This document shows positions 45,918-55,325 of a stretch of DNA of 64,000 bases, piece by piece. The DNA is taken from assembly GCF_025631005.1 (NCBI RefSeq), contig NZ_JAOTPL010000007.1, positions 62,001-126,000 on the forward strand, read 5' to 3'. Source of the stretch: Haoranjiania flava. Lineage in GTDB: Bacteria; Bacteroidota; Bacteroidia; Chitinophagales; Chitinophagaceae. Each line of letters opens with the position of its first letter. Position 1 is the stretch's first letter. The position numbers were made by a program, and so were the translations under genes. Under the pieces are notes generated by a model. It did no database searches. It had not been told where the DNA came from and saw nothing but the letters and a program-made list of their open reading frames with translations.

Positions 45918-48803
45918 ATGGAATATAATTTTCGTGAGATAGAAAAGAAGTGGCAACAAAAATGGATTGACACACAAGCTTATAAAGTTGATAACAACAG
46001 CGATAAACCCAAGTATTATGTGCTGGACATGTTTCCTTACCCCAGCGGCGCCGGGCTGCATGTGGGCCACCCGTTAGGATATATTGCCAGCGATATTTTT
46101 GCCCGCTATAAAAGACTGAAAGGCTACAATGTATTGCACCCGATGGGTTACGATGCATTCGGGCTGCCGGCAGAACAATATGCCATTGAGCATGGCGTGC
46201 ACCCTGCAGTGAGTACAGCCAACAACATTACTACATTCGAAAAGCAACTGAACAATATAGGTTTTTGTTATGACTGGTCAAGAAAAGTAAATACCAGCGA
46301 ACCCGGCTATTACAAGTGGACGCAATGGATTTTCCTGCAACTGTTCAATAACTGGTACAACAGGCTGGAAGATAAGGCACAACCAATCAGTGTATTGGAA
46401 AATATTTTCCGCACTGAGGGTAATAAAAACCATGAATGCCCCGGCGACAGCGCTGTAAGCTTTACCGCCGAACAGTGGCAGAATTATGCTGAAAAAGAAA
46501 AAGCAGATATACTAATGCATTACCGCCTGTCTTATTGCGGCTATGGCGAAGTAAACTGGTGCGAAGCATTGGGCACCGTGCTGGCAAATGATGAAGTGGT
46601 GAATGGTGTTTCTGAAAGAGGCGGCCATCCTGTGGAAAAGCGAAAGTTGCGCCAGTGGTACCTGCGCATTACCGAATATGCAGACAGGCTGCTGAAAGGA
46701 CTGGAAACAGTGGACTTCAGCGATGCCATGAAAGAAATGCAAACCAACTGGATTGGCAAAAGCTCGGGCGCGGAGATTGATTTCCGCATTGCCGGAAAGG
46801 ATAGTTTCAAACAACATCATAGCGACTCAGTTGAAAAGGTAGAAGGAGGCGCAATAGGGGCAACCATCCTTTCCAATAGTCCTTTGCAAGGGAGTGAGTT
46901 CCTCCGTGTTTACACTACCCGACCGGACACCATTTTCGGCGTAGATTTTATGGTAATTGCTCCTGAGCATGAATTAGTGCAAAACATTACAACACCTCAG
47001 CAAAAAGAAGAGGTAGAAAAATACGTCACCTACGTTAAAAGCCGCAGCGAGCGTGAGCGTATGGCTGAAAAGCGCATCACGGGCTGCTTTACCGGTGCTT
47101 ATGCACAACATCCTTTTGATGCAACCAAGCAAATCCCTATCTATATTTCTGAATATGTTTTAGCCGGCTATGGCACGGGAGCCATCATGGCTGTGCCTTG
47201 CGGCGACGAGCGCGACCACAGGTTTGCCAGGCATTTTAATATTCCCATTACCAACATTATCGGCGATGCCTATGATGGGGAAAATGCCAACCCCGGCAAA
47301 GACGCTATACTGCAAAACAGCGGTTTTATTACTGGCATGGCTATGCGCGATGCCATAGACATAGTGATTGATAAACTGGAAAAAATGGGCATCGGCAAAA
47401 GGAAAACCAACTACCGTATGCGCGATGCAGCTTTCAGCCGCCAGCGCTACTGGGGCGAGCCCTTCCCTATTCTCTGGCGCGACGGCATTGCGTACCCTTT
47501 AGATGAGAAAGACCTTCCGCTGGAATTGCCTGTGGTAGACAGCTACGAGCCCGGCCCTTCAGGCGAAGGCCCGCTGGCAAATATGGACGACTGGAAACTG
47601 CAATACAACCAGGTTTGCGGCGGCGGATCAGACAGGATGATACTGGAGACCAACACCATGCCCGGCTATGCCGGCTCTTCCTGGTATTTCCTGAGGTACA
47701 TGGACCCGCACAACGAAGCAGAATTTGCATCAAAGCAGGCTACAGATTACTGGAACCAGGTTGATCTTTATATCGGTGGTACAGAGCATGCCGTAGGTCA
47801 TTTGTTATACTCCCGCATGTGGACTAAGTTCTTGTACGACATCGGCAGGCTAAGCTTCGACGAGCCTTTCAAAAAACTGCTTAACCAGGGCATGATACAA
47901 GGTTCCAGCCGTTTTGTATACAGGATCAGGGGTACTGAAAAGTTTGTTTCTGAAAACCTGAAAGATGCCTATGAAACCGATAAGATACATGTGGATGTGA
48001 ACATGGTGGATGGTGTGGAGCTGGACATAGAAGCATTTAAGCAATGGAAAAACGGGGAGTATGCCAACGCAGAATTTATCCTGGAAAATGGTAAGTACAT
48101 CTGCGGTGTGGAAGTAGAGAAAATGTCTAAATCTAAATTCAACACCGTAAACCCCGATGACCTGGTTGAGCGTTTTGGCGCAGATACATTCCGCATGTAC
48201 GAGATGTTCTTAGGCCCGGTAGAACAAAGCAAGCCCTGGGATACCAAAGGCATTGAAGGCGTGCACCGCTTCCTGAAAAAGCTATGGAGATTATTTTACA
48301 AAGACAGCGGAGAAGCTATCTGGACAAATGACAGTCCCGCTGATATTGACCTGAAAATATTGCATAAAACCATACGGAAAATAGAAACAGATACAGAACG
48401 TTATTCTTTCAATACGGCAGTATCAGCTTTTATGGTTTGTGTAAATGAATTAACTGAAGCTAAATGCCATAAAAAAGCTATCCTGGAAAAGGTGCTGATC
48501 CTCCTCACACCTTATGCTCCACATATTGCAGAAGAACTATGGCACACGCTGGGAAATGAAACTTACGTCTTAGATGCTGCCTATCCTGTGTTTGAAGAAA
48601 AATATATCCGCGAAACTGCCAAAGACTATCCGGTAAGTATCAATGGCAAGGTGCGTACTAATATTGACATTTCTCTTGAAGCTTCACAGGAAGAAGTTGA
48701 AGCAATTGTTTTACAAAATGAAACCGTTCAAAAGTGGATGGAAGCCAAGCCTATGAAGAAACTGATCTATGTAAAAGGTAAAATGATCAATGTGGTGATA
48801 TAG
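45918..48803 (+). CDS. leuS: Leucyl-tRNA synthetase
   Basis: The 961-aa protein starts at MEYNFREIEKKWQQKW (the longer frame opens with TTG). The HIGH motif is in PYPSGAGLHVGHPLGY and the KMSKS motif in VEKMSKSKFNTVNPDDL. The CP1 editing domain has TTRPDTIFGVDFMVIAPEH and the GTGAIMAVPCGDERD stretch; the C-terminal anticodon and extension domains follow. It charges tRNA-Leu. A hairpin with a T-run lies just downstream. Confidence 0.97.
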   Translation: MEYNFREIEKKWQQKWIDTQAYKVDNNSDKPKYYVLDMFPYPSGAGLHVGHPLGYIASDIFARYKRLKGYNVLHPMGYDAFGLPAEQYAIEHGVHPAVSTANNITTFEKQLNNIGFCYDWSRKVNTSEPGYYKWTQWIFLQLFNNWYNRLEDKAQPISVLENIFRTEGNKNHECPGDSAVSFTAEQWQNYAEKEKADILMHYRLSYCGYGEVNWCEALGTVLANDEVVNGVSERGGHPVEKRKLRQWYLRITEYADRLLKGLETVDFSDAMKEMQTNWIGKSSGAEIDFRIAGKDSFKQHHSDSVEKVEGGAIGATILSNSPLQGSEFLRVYTTRPDTIFGVDFMVIAPEHELVQNITTPQQKEEVEKYVTYVKSRSERERMAEKRITGCFTGAYAQHPFDATKQIPIYISEYVLAGYGTGAIMAVPCGDERDHRFARHFNIPITNIIGDAYDGENANPGKDAILQNSGFITGMAMRDAIDIVIDKLEKMGIGKRKTNYRMRDAAFSRQRYWGEPFPILWRDGIAYPLDEKDLPLELPVVDSYEPGPSGEGPLANMDDWKLQYNQVCGGGSDRMILETNTMPGYAGSSWYFLRYMDPHNEAEFASKQATDYWNQVDLYIGGTEHAVGHLLYSRMWTKFLYDIGRLSFDEPFKKLLNQGMIQGSSRFVYRIRGTEKFVSENLKDAYETDKIHVDVNMVDGVELDIEAFKQWKNGEYANAEFILENGKYICGVEVEKMSKSKFNTVNPDDLVERFGADTFRMYEMFLGPVEQSKPWDTKGIEGVHRFLKKLWRLFYKDSGEAIWTNDSPADIDLKILHKTIRKIETDTERYSFNTAVSAFMVCVNELTEAKCHKKAILEKVLILLTPYAPHIAEELWHTLGNETYVLDAAYPVFEEKYIRETAKDYPVSINGKVRTNIDISLEASQEEVEAIVLQNETVQKWMEAKPMKKLIYVKGKMINVVI

Positions 48804-48824
48804 TATCTTTATTTTACTTCTTTA

Positions 48825-48858
48825 AACAGCGGCGGAACTATGCCGTTGTTTTTTTTAT
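48825..48858 (+). terminator. Terminator after leuS
   Basis: AACAGCGGC and GCCGTTGTT form an imperfect stem around GGAACTAT, followed by eight T in the + direction. It starts 22 bp past the leuS stop codon. Confidence 0.75.
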
Positions 48859-48987
48859 ATGGTTTTGATTAAAACGGGAGTAATAGTGATTTAAATCTCA
48901 TAACAGATGTAAAATTAGGGCACATATTGGCTGCAACGTATGGATACGCTTCTCCCTGCTTCCCAATATCCACCGAAAAGCCGGTGA

Positions 48988-49241
48988 AGTGGCAGCAAAG
49001 GCGCCAAGAGATATAGTGTTTGCGAATACGGTAAATATGAAACCAATACTTTTAAATGTAAAGTGAAGCTTTATCTGGACGCTTTAAAAAAAGAATAAAC
49101 GCTTTACTGATCTGCCTCAATACTACAACTTTTGGCAACAAAGAATAGAAGAAACTATTCCTGCTGAAGAATATGCAAAAGATTTATGGATAAATAAAAG
49201 ATACAATGTGATGAAAATTCATGATTTTTTCTTTTACTTTT
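48988..49241 (+). pseudogene. Frameshifted C-terminal gene fragment
   Basis: One frame reads VCEYGKYETNTFKCKVKLYL, then DALKKE, and stops; a run of seven A at 49086-49092 separates it from a second frame that reads FTDLPQYYNFWQQRIEETIP and AEEYAKDLWINKRYNV. Joined with a one-base shift the two give one smooth protein tail. There is no start codon. I do not recognise the protein. Confidence 0.35.
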
Positions 49242-49268
49242 GAAAGAATAAAATGTTTTGCTTACACA

Positions 49269-49583
49269 ATGAAGTACATGCTTTTGTTTTTTTCATTAAC
49301 GATTTTTATCTACAATACAGCTACTTCACAAATTAAGTATTGGTCTCTTGAAGAATGTATTACCTATGCTACCGCACATAATGTTTCTGTACAGCAGGCA
49401 GATGTTCAGGCACGTATAAGCGCTTTGCAGCTGGAGCAATCAAAAGCAGCTAAAATTCCTACACTCAGTTTCAGCACTAATGCAGGAGGTCAATTCGGAC
49501 GTTCTATTAGTTTTGTCATATTTCAAATCCGTTTTGCTGTGTCTTTTTTATCCGAGGCGCAGCGCTACAATGACTGCCAATAA
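49269..49583 (+). pseudogene. Truncated TolC-family gene
   Basis: The frame has a signal peptide (MKYMLLFFSLTIFIYNTATS) and then IKYWSLEECITYATAHNVSV and LSFSTNAGGQFGRSI, the standard start of a Bacteroidota TolC-family protein, normally followed by more than 300 residues. After GRSI the sequence turns into SFVIFQIRFAVSFLSEAQRY and stops at once. So only about 85 true residues remain of the gene. The dispersed 78-bp repeat begins near the stop codon, so an insertion or recombination event probably cut the gene. Confidence 0.8.
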
Positions 49584-49652
49584 ATAAATGTATAAACATT
49601 TTTTTAACTGCACAAATTAATTTTCACTTGCCAAGATAAGCCTAATACATGC
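49575..49652. repeat. Dispersed ~78-bp repeat, copy 2
   Basis: The copy starts TGCCAATAAATAAATGTATA and ends CCTAATACATGC. It matches 33194-33273. It directly follows the broken tolC gene. Confidence 0.7.
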
Positions 49653-50050
49653 ATACTAGACTATAAATATTTTAAAATCAGCGTGTTATAATATTAAATT
49701 TTTACCAGCTTAGTTAAATTTTGGGGGGTTAATCGGTGCACTTTTTACCCTTTCAAACATACCGCTTTCATTTTTTAAGTTCTTATCAGCAAACATATTT
49801 TGTAATTTGTTGTTACATCCATAGATGGCCATTTTTGGGTCATTGTTCAGAAGCTGTATGTTTGGTCAAGGGTGAAGCGTACAAACAGGCTTGCCTTCGG
49901 CAAGAACTGATGCCTGGTTTGTTTATGCAGGTTAGAGCAGTTTATTATTTCTGCAAATACCTGGAACAAAACATCAGCAGAAGTATACTTGTAGGAAATC
50001 TTAAATGTTGAATATCGTGGCGCAACAACTAAAATGATTAGCCGGAATCA
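49653..50050. other. Intergenic stretch, no gene seen
   Basis: A 91-codon frame at 49736-50011 has an unnatural composition and no recognisable product. The only structure seen is a nested hairpin at 49882-49921: CAAACAGGC against GCCTGGTTTG outside and CTTGCC-TTC-GGCAAG inside. Confidence 0.5.
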
Positions 50051-51289
50051 CTATTTGCTTTTATACTGGAAAATATTGTAAGGCAATGCTGTACCCGCAA
50101 TTTTTAAAACTACCACGCCATGAGGCGCTACACTTTTGGTAAGCGTGCTGTCATAAGATCTTTTAAAAGTTTCTTTAGTCCATAAGTCTTTAGTGATATA
50201 TCCTTTCGCAGGATTGATACCTACTGATTTCAGGTCAAAGCTGATATTTTTAGTTTCTTTTGTTCTGTTTAATAAGGCTACTGCTACTTCCCCGCTCATA
50301 GTTGATAGTAATGGCTTGCCCCAAACTTCGAGGTCGCCGTAATCGATTAAACGGCGCGCCTGGTATACAAATGCGCTTTGGTTTAAGGCAATTATTTCGC
50401 GGTTGGTAATTATATCTTTTGTTTGCTGGGACATAGTAGTTAAGTCATTGCCGAGCAATAGCGGGGAATGCATCATGCACCACATAGAAAAGTGCGCTTT
50501 GTCTTCTTCATAAGTCATTCCTCTGCCCACCTGCAACATGTCCATATCGTTATAGTGCCCGTAAGAGCTGTATATCCATAAATCAGCGTTGATGTCAATG
50601 ATGTTGAGTATAGACTCAAATTTGTTATCTATATCCCCGGAAATTCTCCACGAGTCTGCTACATTCGTTACCCACTTCCCCGGAAATTGCCAGCGGCAAA
50701 CATTATAAATTACAGAAGGCTTTATTTGCCTGGCCAGATTGCCTATTTGTGTATACCTTACCTCTTCGTCAAGTCCCATCCATTCTCCACCGCACCAGTC
50801 CACTTTTATAAAGTCAAAGTCCCATTCTTTGAGAAATAGATTCAGGTCCTGCTCATCATGCCCATACAATCCCATCCCGGATCCAATAGTATCTTTATCC
50901 CAATACGATGCACATGTGTTGGCCCCCGCATCGGAATAGATACCTGCTTTCAGGCCTTTGGCATGTATGTAGCGCGCCAAACTTTTCATACCTCCCGGAA
51001 ATCTTTTTTTATGAAAAAGAATTTTTCCATTGATGTCCCTGCCGCCAAAAAAGCCGTCATCAATATTAATAAACCTATATCCTGCTTCTGTCAATTTAAG
51101 ATTTACCAAGGCGTCGGCCTGTGCTTTTACGATGTCTTCATTAATATGGGCCCTGTAATGATTCCAGCTTGCCCATCCCATTAAGGGTGTTTTTAATTCT
51201 TTTGAACGATTACCGGCTTGCCTGGTTTGTGCATTTACCGACAGGGTAAGAAGAAAAAAAATGACCAGAGAATAGCGTTTTATAGGCAT
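50051..51289 (-). CDS. Glycoside hydrolase family 27 alpha-galactosidase-like
   Basis: The 412-aa protein has a signal peptide ending NAQ (residue 21). GH27 motifs follow: PLMGWASWNHY, YRFINIDDGFFGG, GLKAGIYSDAG, FIKVDWCGG (nucleophile Asp) and DSWRISGDI (acid/base Asp). A small beta domain closes it (residues 310-412). It should release terminal alpha-galactose or a related sugar from glycans in the periplasm or outside. It stands alone, with no SusC/SusD pair nearby. Confidence 0.93.
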   Translation of the reverse strand: MPIKRYSLVIFFLLTLSVNAQTRQAGNRSKELKTPLMGWASWNHYRAHINEDIVKAQADALVNLKLTEAGYRFINIDDGFFGGRDINGKILFHKKRFPGGMKSLARYIHAKGLKAGIYSDAGANTCASYWDKDTIGSGMGLYGHDEQDLNLFLKEWDFDFIKVDWCGGEWMGLDEEVRYTQIGNLARQIKPSVIYNVCRWQFPGKWVTNVADSWRISGDIDNKFESILNIIDINADLWIYSSYGHYNDMDMLQVGRGMTYEEDKAHFSMWCMMHSPLLLGNDLTTMSQQTKDIITNREIIALNQSAFVYQARRLIDYGDLEVWGKPLLSTMSGEVAVALLNRTKETKNISFDLKSVGINPAKGYITKDLWTKETFKRSYDSTLTKSVAPHGVVVLKIAGTALPYNIFQYKSK

Positions 51290-51346
51290 GGTACAGTTAT
51301 CTTAATGTAATTTTTATCTTAATCATATCCATCACAAACTACCTGA

Positions 51347-51865
51347 TTATTCCTTTTTTTTCAGTTTAGGTATAGCAGGCGGCTTAATGGTTTTTACACT
51401 GGATTGCCTGAACAGTAAAACACTGATGGAAATGCCTATTGCCAGCGTGAACAAAAGCGAAGCGGTAAGCACAAAATTATGCAGGGTATCATGCAACTCA
51501 TTGGGGCTTTGGTTCAGGCCGGTCTCATCTGTAAGCCTGATAAGGCCAAGCATAGTACGGTAAGCATACAAACCCGGGATCATGGTGATGCATGCAGGCA
51601 TCGTAAATACTACGGGCGGCGTATGTGCCCTGTGTGCAAACACAATGCCCAGCAACCCAATAATAGCAGTACCACACATGGTAGAAGTAATTAGACCGAA
51701 ATCAAATCCCTGGTGCAATAAAAAACGTATGCTGTGCCCCAGCCCGCCGAGCAAACCCGCTATCATCAACACTTTCCTGGGTGTATGAAACAGGCTGCCA
51801 AATCCTATCGCCACCAAAAATGCGAATGCAAAATCTTTGAGCATCAACAGTAAAATATTATCCAT
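51347..51865 (-). CDS. YjjB/ThrE_2-type membrane protein of a split exporter
   Basis: The 172-aa protein has about five membrane segments, with FATPRK-like FHTPRKVLMIAGLLGGLGH and PACITMIPGLYAYRTMLG. These are typical of the ThrE_2 (YjjB) domain. It lies 3 bp after the YjjP-like gene. In E. coli the YjjP/YjjB pair exports succinate, while the fused ThrE of Corynebacterium exports threonine/serine, so the substrate is open. The C-terminus is lysine-rich. Confidence 0.88.
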   Translation of the reverse strand: MDNILLLMLKDFAFAFLVAIGFGSLFHTPRKVLMIAGLLGGLGHSIRFLLHQGFDFGLITSTMCGTAIIGLLGIVFAHRAHTPPVVFTMPACITMIPGLYAYRTMLGLIRLTDETGLNQSPNELHDTLHNFVLTASLLFTLAIGISISVLLFRQSSVKTIKPPAIPKLKKKE

Positions 51866-51868
51866 CTC

Positions 51869-52642
51869 TTAAAAATTATGTATGCCGAAAATTAAAATTG
51901 AAAATGCCATGCCCACTGCAATACACAGCAACAGGAATGCACCGTAAAACCCCCGCTGTATAGAAGTAGATACATAACCTTCTATCAGGTCTATTACCGA
52001 ATTTACCAAAGGTACACCTGGCACCAGGTACAACACTGAAGTAGCCAAAGCTTTATCCGGTGCAGCTCCCAGGTCGTACACCACGTTTAGCGATACGATC
52101 ATACTGGTAACAAATGCAGCAGCAGTTACGGCGATCATGATGTTGTATCTTCTCTTGGTTATTTCCTGGCGTACGATCAGCCCCAGCATGGAAGCGAAGA
52201 AGCTAAACAGCACGTCTATCCAGTTGCCGTCTGAAATGATGCAAAGCGAAGCGCAGGCCACGCCAACGCCCAACACAACCTGCCATCTCGGCAGATGCGG
52301 GCGTGACGATATCTCTTCAAATTCTTCTGCCACCTCGTTAAAAGAAAGCTTCTCATCATGCACCTTCCAGGAGAATACACTGATATCTGCCAGCGTATCA
52401 AAATGCACCAGGTGCCCTTTTACTTTTTTGTAGTGGGTAGAAGTTACGGTAGGATCGTCTTTGAATTTGGTAGTAAGGATCATACCCGAATAATCAAAAA
52501 ATATTTCCGTATCAATGCCCATAGCATCGGCAATACGCCTTACATTGCGGTTGATCCTGCCACAGTGTGCACCAGATTCAAGTAAAGTTGTGCCGATGTT
52601 AAGCAGCAGTTGATTGTGCTGTTCAATAGTAGTTTTTTCCAT
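51869..52642 (-). CDS. YjjP/ThrE-type membrane protein of a split exporter
   Basis: The 257-aa protein has a cytoplasmic N-terminal part (LLNIGTTLLESGAHCGRINRN, typical of the ThrE domain) and five membrane segments after residue 120, ending in YLVPGVPLVNSVIDLIEGY and ILIFGIHNF. It forms the larger half of a two-gene exporter with the gene that follows 3 bp later. Confidence 0.9.
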   Translation of the reverse strand: MEKTTIEQHNQLLLNIGTTLLESGAHCGRINRNVRRIADAMGIDTEIFFDYSGMILTTKFKDDPTVTSTHYKKVKGHLVHFDTLADISVFSWKVHDEKLSFNEVAEEFEEISSRPHLPRWQVVLGVGVACASLCIISDGNWIDVLFSFFASMLGLIVRQEITKRRYNIMIAVTAAAFVTSMIVSLNVVYDLGAAPDKALATSVLYLVPGVPLVNSVIDLIEGYVSTSIQRGFYGAFLLLCIAVGMAFSILIFGIHNF

Positions 52643-52718
52643 TCGCTTTTACTAAATAACTGCCGCAAAATTAATGTTTTGCAAGGGCTTTATCGAAATT
52701 TTTAAACAAACGATTGTA

Positions 52719-53696
52719 TCAGCATGCTGCAAAATAGGCAAGCTCTTCACTAAAATCAAGATTGGGGAAACGGCTGCTATAGCTGCTCGTAAGCTCATGA
52801 TAATGCTGCAAAAATTTCCTGTGCTGTTCGGAAGCAGCATTAAAAGGCCTGTGACTTTTAGCTATGGATATTTTTCTAAACGCTTCGGCAAGTTGCTGTG
52901 TATCAGTATCCATGCAGCTTTCAGAAAATTTTTCCAGCACGAAAGCCGTTGCCTGATAGTTGGGATGAGCCAGGTCAATATCATAAAAACGGTAATCTCT
53001 TAAAACATCTATCACCAGCTCATAAGCAGGAAAATAATACAGCCTGTCAAACTTATTCACCAGGTGATGAACCGCTTCTATCAGCCTGGCTTTGCTGCGG
53101 TTGTTATCCACTACTCCATCGCGCAAATGCCGCACCGGGCTGATGGTAAACATTACATGCAGGCCGGGATTGAATTGCAGCAAACGATAGAGTGCCAGGT
53201 CAAATGCTGAGATAATTTCTTCAATACTGCAAAGATGCTTTTCAAATGTTTGTGCAGGCGCTTTGTGGCAATTGGCTACAGGTACACGGCTGTCTGAAAG
53301 CTTGTAGGAAAATGCGGATCCCAATGTAATGATCAGCCACTTGCTCTTTTGTAAAAAATCATGCGCCTGTTGCTGCGATGCATTGATGCCCTGTAAACAG
53401 GCAGTTTTATCGGGATGTGAAAAACGGCTGTGGTGCTGCCAGCTATGCCAGGATTCATTCAGGTAAAACAGATCTTCTTCCCTGTATTTTTTATGATCGA
53501 TATAGCTGACCAGGCTGCTGCACACACTTAAAGGATCGAACAAAATCCCATTGGGGTTTTGTAAAACATTGAACTTTACATTTTTTAAATGATTGCCGAT
53601 ATGCTCCGTGAAGCAGGATCCGGTCAGGAAAATTTGGTCGTTGTAGGTGATTGCGGGTTGCAAATCCGGTATCTGTATGTTCGCGAAAAACTGCAT
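52719..53696 (-). CDS. GSCFA-domain protein
   Basis: The 325-aa protein has the family-naming motif in FLTGSCFTEHIGNHL at about residues 23-37. FNVLQNPNGILFDPLS, LIITLGSAFSY, FTISPVRHLRDG and FDIDLAHPN-type sequence (YDIDLAHPNYQATAFVL) follow. These features fit the GSCFA family of SGNH-hydrolase-like proteins, common in Bacteroidota, with no assigned reaction. The Gly-Ser near the N-terminus and the final DLAHPN may be the catalytic residues. It is divergent from the XRE-S24 regulator. Confidence 0.9.
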   Translation of the reverse strand: MQFFANIQIPDLQPAITYNDQIFLTGSCFTEHIGNHLKNVKFNVLQNPNGILFDPLSVCSSLVSYIDHKKYREEDLFYLNESWHSWQHHSRFSHPDKTACLQGINASQQQAHDFLQKSKWLIITLGSAFSYKLSDSRVPVANCHKAPAQTFEKHLCSIEEIISAFDLALYRLLQFNPGLHVMFTISPVRHLRDGVVDNNRSKARLIEAVHHLVNKFDRLYYFPAYELVIDVLRDYRFYDIDLAHPNYQATAFVLEKFSESCMDTDTQQLAEAFRKISIAKSHRPFNAASEQHRKFLQHYHELTSSYSSRFPNLDFSEELAYFAAC

Positions 53697-53741
53697 GCTG
53701 CAAAGCTACTCAAAAATTTTCCTAAAAAACTTCCTAAAAGA

Positions 53742-53784
53742 TTTGGCAAACTAAATAAATTAGTATATTTGCTAAATAAATTAG
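53742..53784 (+). promoter_or_regulatory. Promoter with paired operators of the XRE-S24 gene
   Basis: TTTG (53742-53745) and TATATTTG (53764-53771) stand 18 bp apart and fit the Bacteroidota consensus. Two identical 13-mers CTAAATAAATTAG, at 53751-53763 and 53772-53784, flank the -7 box exactly, 21 bp apart (two helical turns). This is the layout of an autorepressed promoter. Confidence 0.7.
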
Positions 53785-53809
53785 TTGTACAAATAAAAAC
53801 TTTTTTACT

Positions 53810-54568
53810 ATGAGCTACGCCGGAAAAAATTTACGCTACCTCAGAAAGTTAAGAGGCTGGACCCAGGATCAGTTTGCAGGCAAATTAGACATCAAACGCT
53901 CCCTGCTGGGCGCTTACGAAGAAGAGCGTGCAGAACCGCGCATTGATATTCTTGAAAAAGTATGCAGCATTTTTAAACTTAGCCTGGACGATGTTTTATT
54001 GAAAGACATTTCTGTACCTAATGGTGGCGGCGCCTACATTGACAAGCGGCGCGCTATGAAAATCTCAAAAGCAGAAACCAATGAAATCCAGTTTGTACCT
54101 GTCAAAGCCGCAGCAGGGTACCTTGCAGGCTATGCCGACACGGAGTTCCTGGATGAACTGAATACCTTTACCCTGCCTATGCTTGCACCCGGGTATTACC
54201 GCGCGTTTGAGATCGTGGGCGACAGTATGCTGCCAACACCAAGCGGCAGCGTGATTGTAGGAGAAAAAGTGGAGAACGTGGAGGAGATAAAAAATCAGAA
54301 TCCTTACGTGGTTGTTTCCAAAAGCAACGGTATTGTTTACAAAAGAGTTTCCCGCAACAATAAAGTAAAGGATAAGATCACGCTGATCAGCGATAATCCC
54401 ATGTACGAGCCTTACAACGTACAGCTTGATGATGTGCTGGAACTGTGGAAAGCGCAGATGATCATTACCAAGGCAGAAAAACAAAACCGCTGGGATGTAA
54501 ACCAGCTGGCCAATATGGTGACCAACCTGCAGGAACAGGTAACTACTATGAAGAAGAAAATGAATTAG
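53810..54568 (+). CDS. XRE-family regulator with S24 (LexA-like) domain
   Basis: The 252-aa protein has an N-terminal helix-turn-helix (LRYLRKLRGWTQDQFAGKLDIKRSLLGAYEEERAEP, in pieces) and a C-terminal S24 domain, with catalytic Ser in VGDSMLPTPSGS and Lys in SNGIVYKRVSR. A coiled coil (NQLANMVTNLQEQVTTMKKK) ends it. Phage-repressor-like proteins of this kind may cut themselves under DNA damage, but no clear Ala-Gly cleavage site was identified beyond AAAGYLAGY near 102-110. The paired operators in its promoter point to autoregulation. No prophage genes are near. Confidence 0.92.
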   Translation: MSYAGKNLRYLRKLRGWTQDQFAGKLDIKRSLLGAYEEERAEPRIDILEKVCSIFKLSLDDVLLKDISVPNGGGAYIDKRRAMKISKAETNEIQFVPVKAAAGYLAGYADTEFLDELNTFTLPMLAPGYYRAFEIVGDSMLPTPSGSVIVGEKVENVEEIKNQNPYVVVSKSNGIVYKRVSRNNKVKDKITLISDNPMYEPYNVQLDDVLELWKAQMIITKAEKQNRWDVNQLANMVTNLQEQVTTMKKKMN

Positions 54569-54829
54569 TGCTGTTTATTTTATGTTGTCTTTCGTATTTG
54601 CATCTCAATGACGCTTAGTCCTTTTTAGTCGCGCATGTAGGAAGTTAATCAATCAGCAGAAATGAATGCTATTTCCTGTAAAACATATTCATAATTCGCG
54701 AAGAGCGGTGAGGGCGTCTAAACAGCTGATATAGGCTTTATATCAACGAAAATTAATTTTCTGAATATAATTTTCTTTTTTCTAATTTAATTATGATATT
54801 TGTTATCATCGATAAAATAAAATAGCTAT
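54569..54829. other. Intergenic stretch with a TTCGCGAAGAGCG motif
   Basis: TTCGCGAAGAGCG at 54695-54707 matches the inner inverted repeat of the MITE-like element at 29510-29638, without the rest of that element. Nothing else was seen. Confidence 0.45.
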
Positions 54830-55180
54830 ATGAAACAAATTATAATTACTTTATTGGTGTTCATGACTCTGCTATCGTGTCAAAAAGAAGCTGTAAATCA
54901 ATCCTATCAAGCATCTTTTGAAATTTCACCTTATATAGAATATGTCGGGCCAAGGCCTCCGGCTGCTGCGGATGCTCCCAAAAATATTCCTGCTATGCGA
55001 GTAACCGATTTACGGACAAAGGAAACCTTTACGCTAACCTTAGGGGAGATTAAGGGTTTTACTTTTGAAGAAGGTTTCAAATATATCCTCATAGTTGAGG
55101 TGACAATATTAGCCAACCCGCCGATGGATGGAGATATAAATGAATATACGTTGGTTAAAATAGTTTCTAAAGAAAAGTAA
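54830..55180 (+). CDS. DUF4377-like lipoprotein
   Basis: The 116-aa protein has a lipoprotein signal peptide (MKQIIITLLVFMTLLSC, lipobox LLSC). The mature part has FTFEEGFKYILIVEVTILANP and YTLVKIVSKEK, matching the DUF4377 pattern (E(E)G(Y/F)xYxL...LANPPxD...YxLxxVxSK). Its function is unknown; it should sit at the outer or inner membrane. It stands alone. Confidence 0.8.
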   Translation: MKQIIITLLVFMTLLSCQKEAVNQSYQASFEISPYIEYVGPRPPAAADAPKNIPAMRVTDLRTKETFTLTLGEIKGFTFEEGFKYILIVEVTILANPPMDGDINEYTLVKIVSKEK

Positions 55181-55325
55181 TTAATCCAATATTATTAAAG
55201 GGATGCGTTGATTTGGGTATTGTGCATATTTTTGACTAATTAGAAATTTCTGTCAGTTCAGTTGTTCTTTGCTATTCGGAATTTGCTATGCAAAAGTTGA
55301 TGATTCTTAATCTTCCCAAAACTTT

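Larger units (their letters stand above)
48804..49268. other. Intergenic stretch with decayed coding sequence
   Basis: The leuS terminator and a frameshifted gene fragment (48988-49241) lie here and are listed separately. Sequence between about 48860 and 48985 shows nothing recognisable. Confidence 0.5.

Noticed and set aside
49736..50011. 91-codon frame in the gap before the alpha-galactosidase
   Set aside because: Its composition is unlike a protein, no start signal is seen, and its middle is a nested hairpin.
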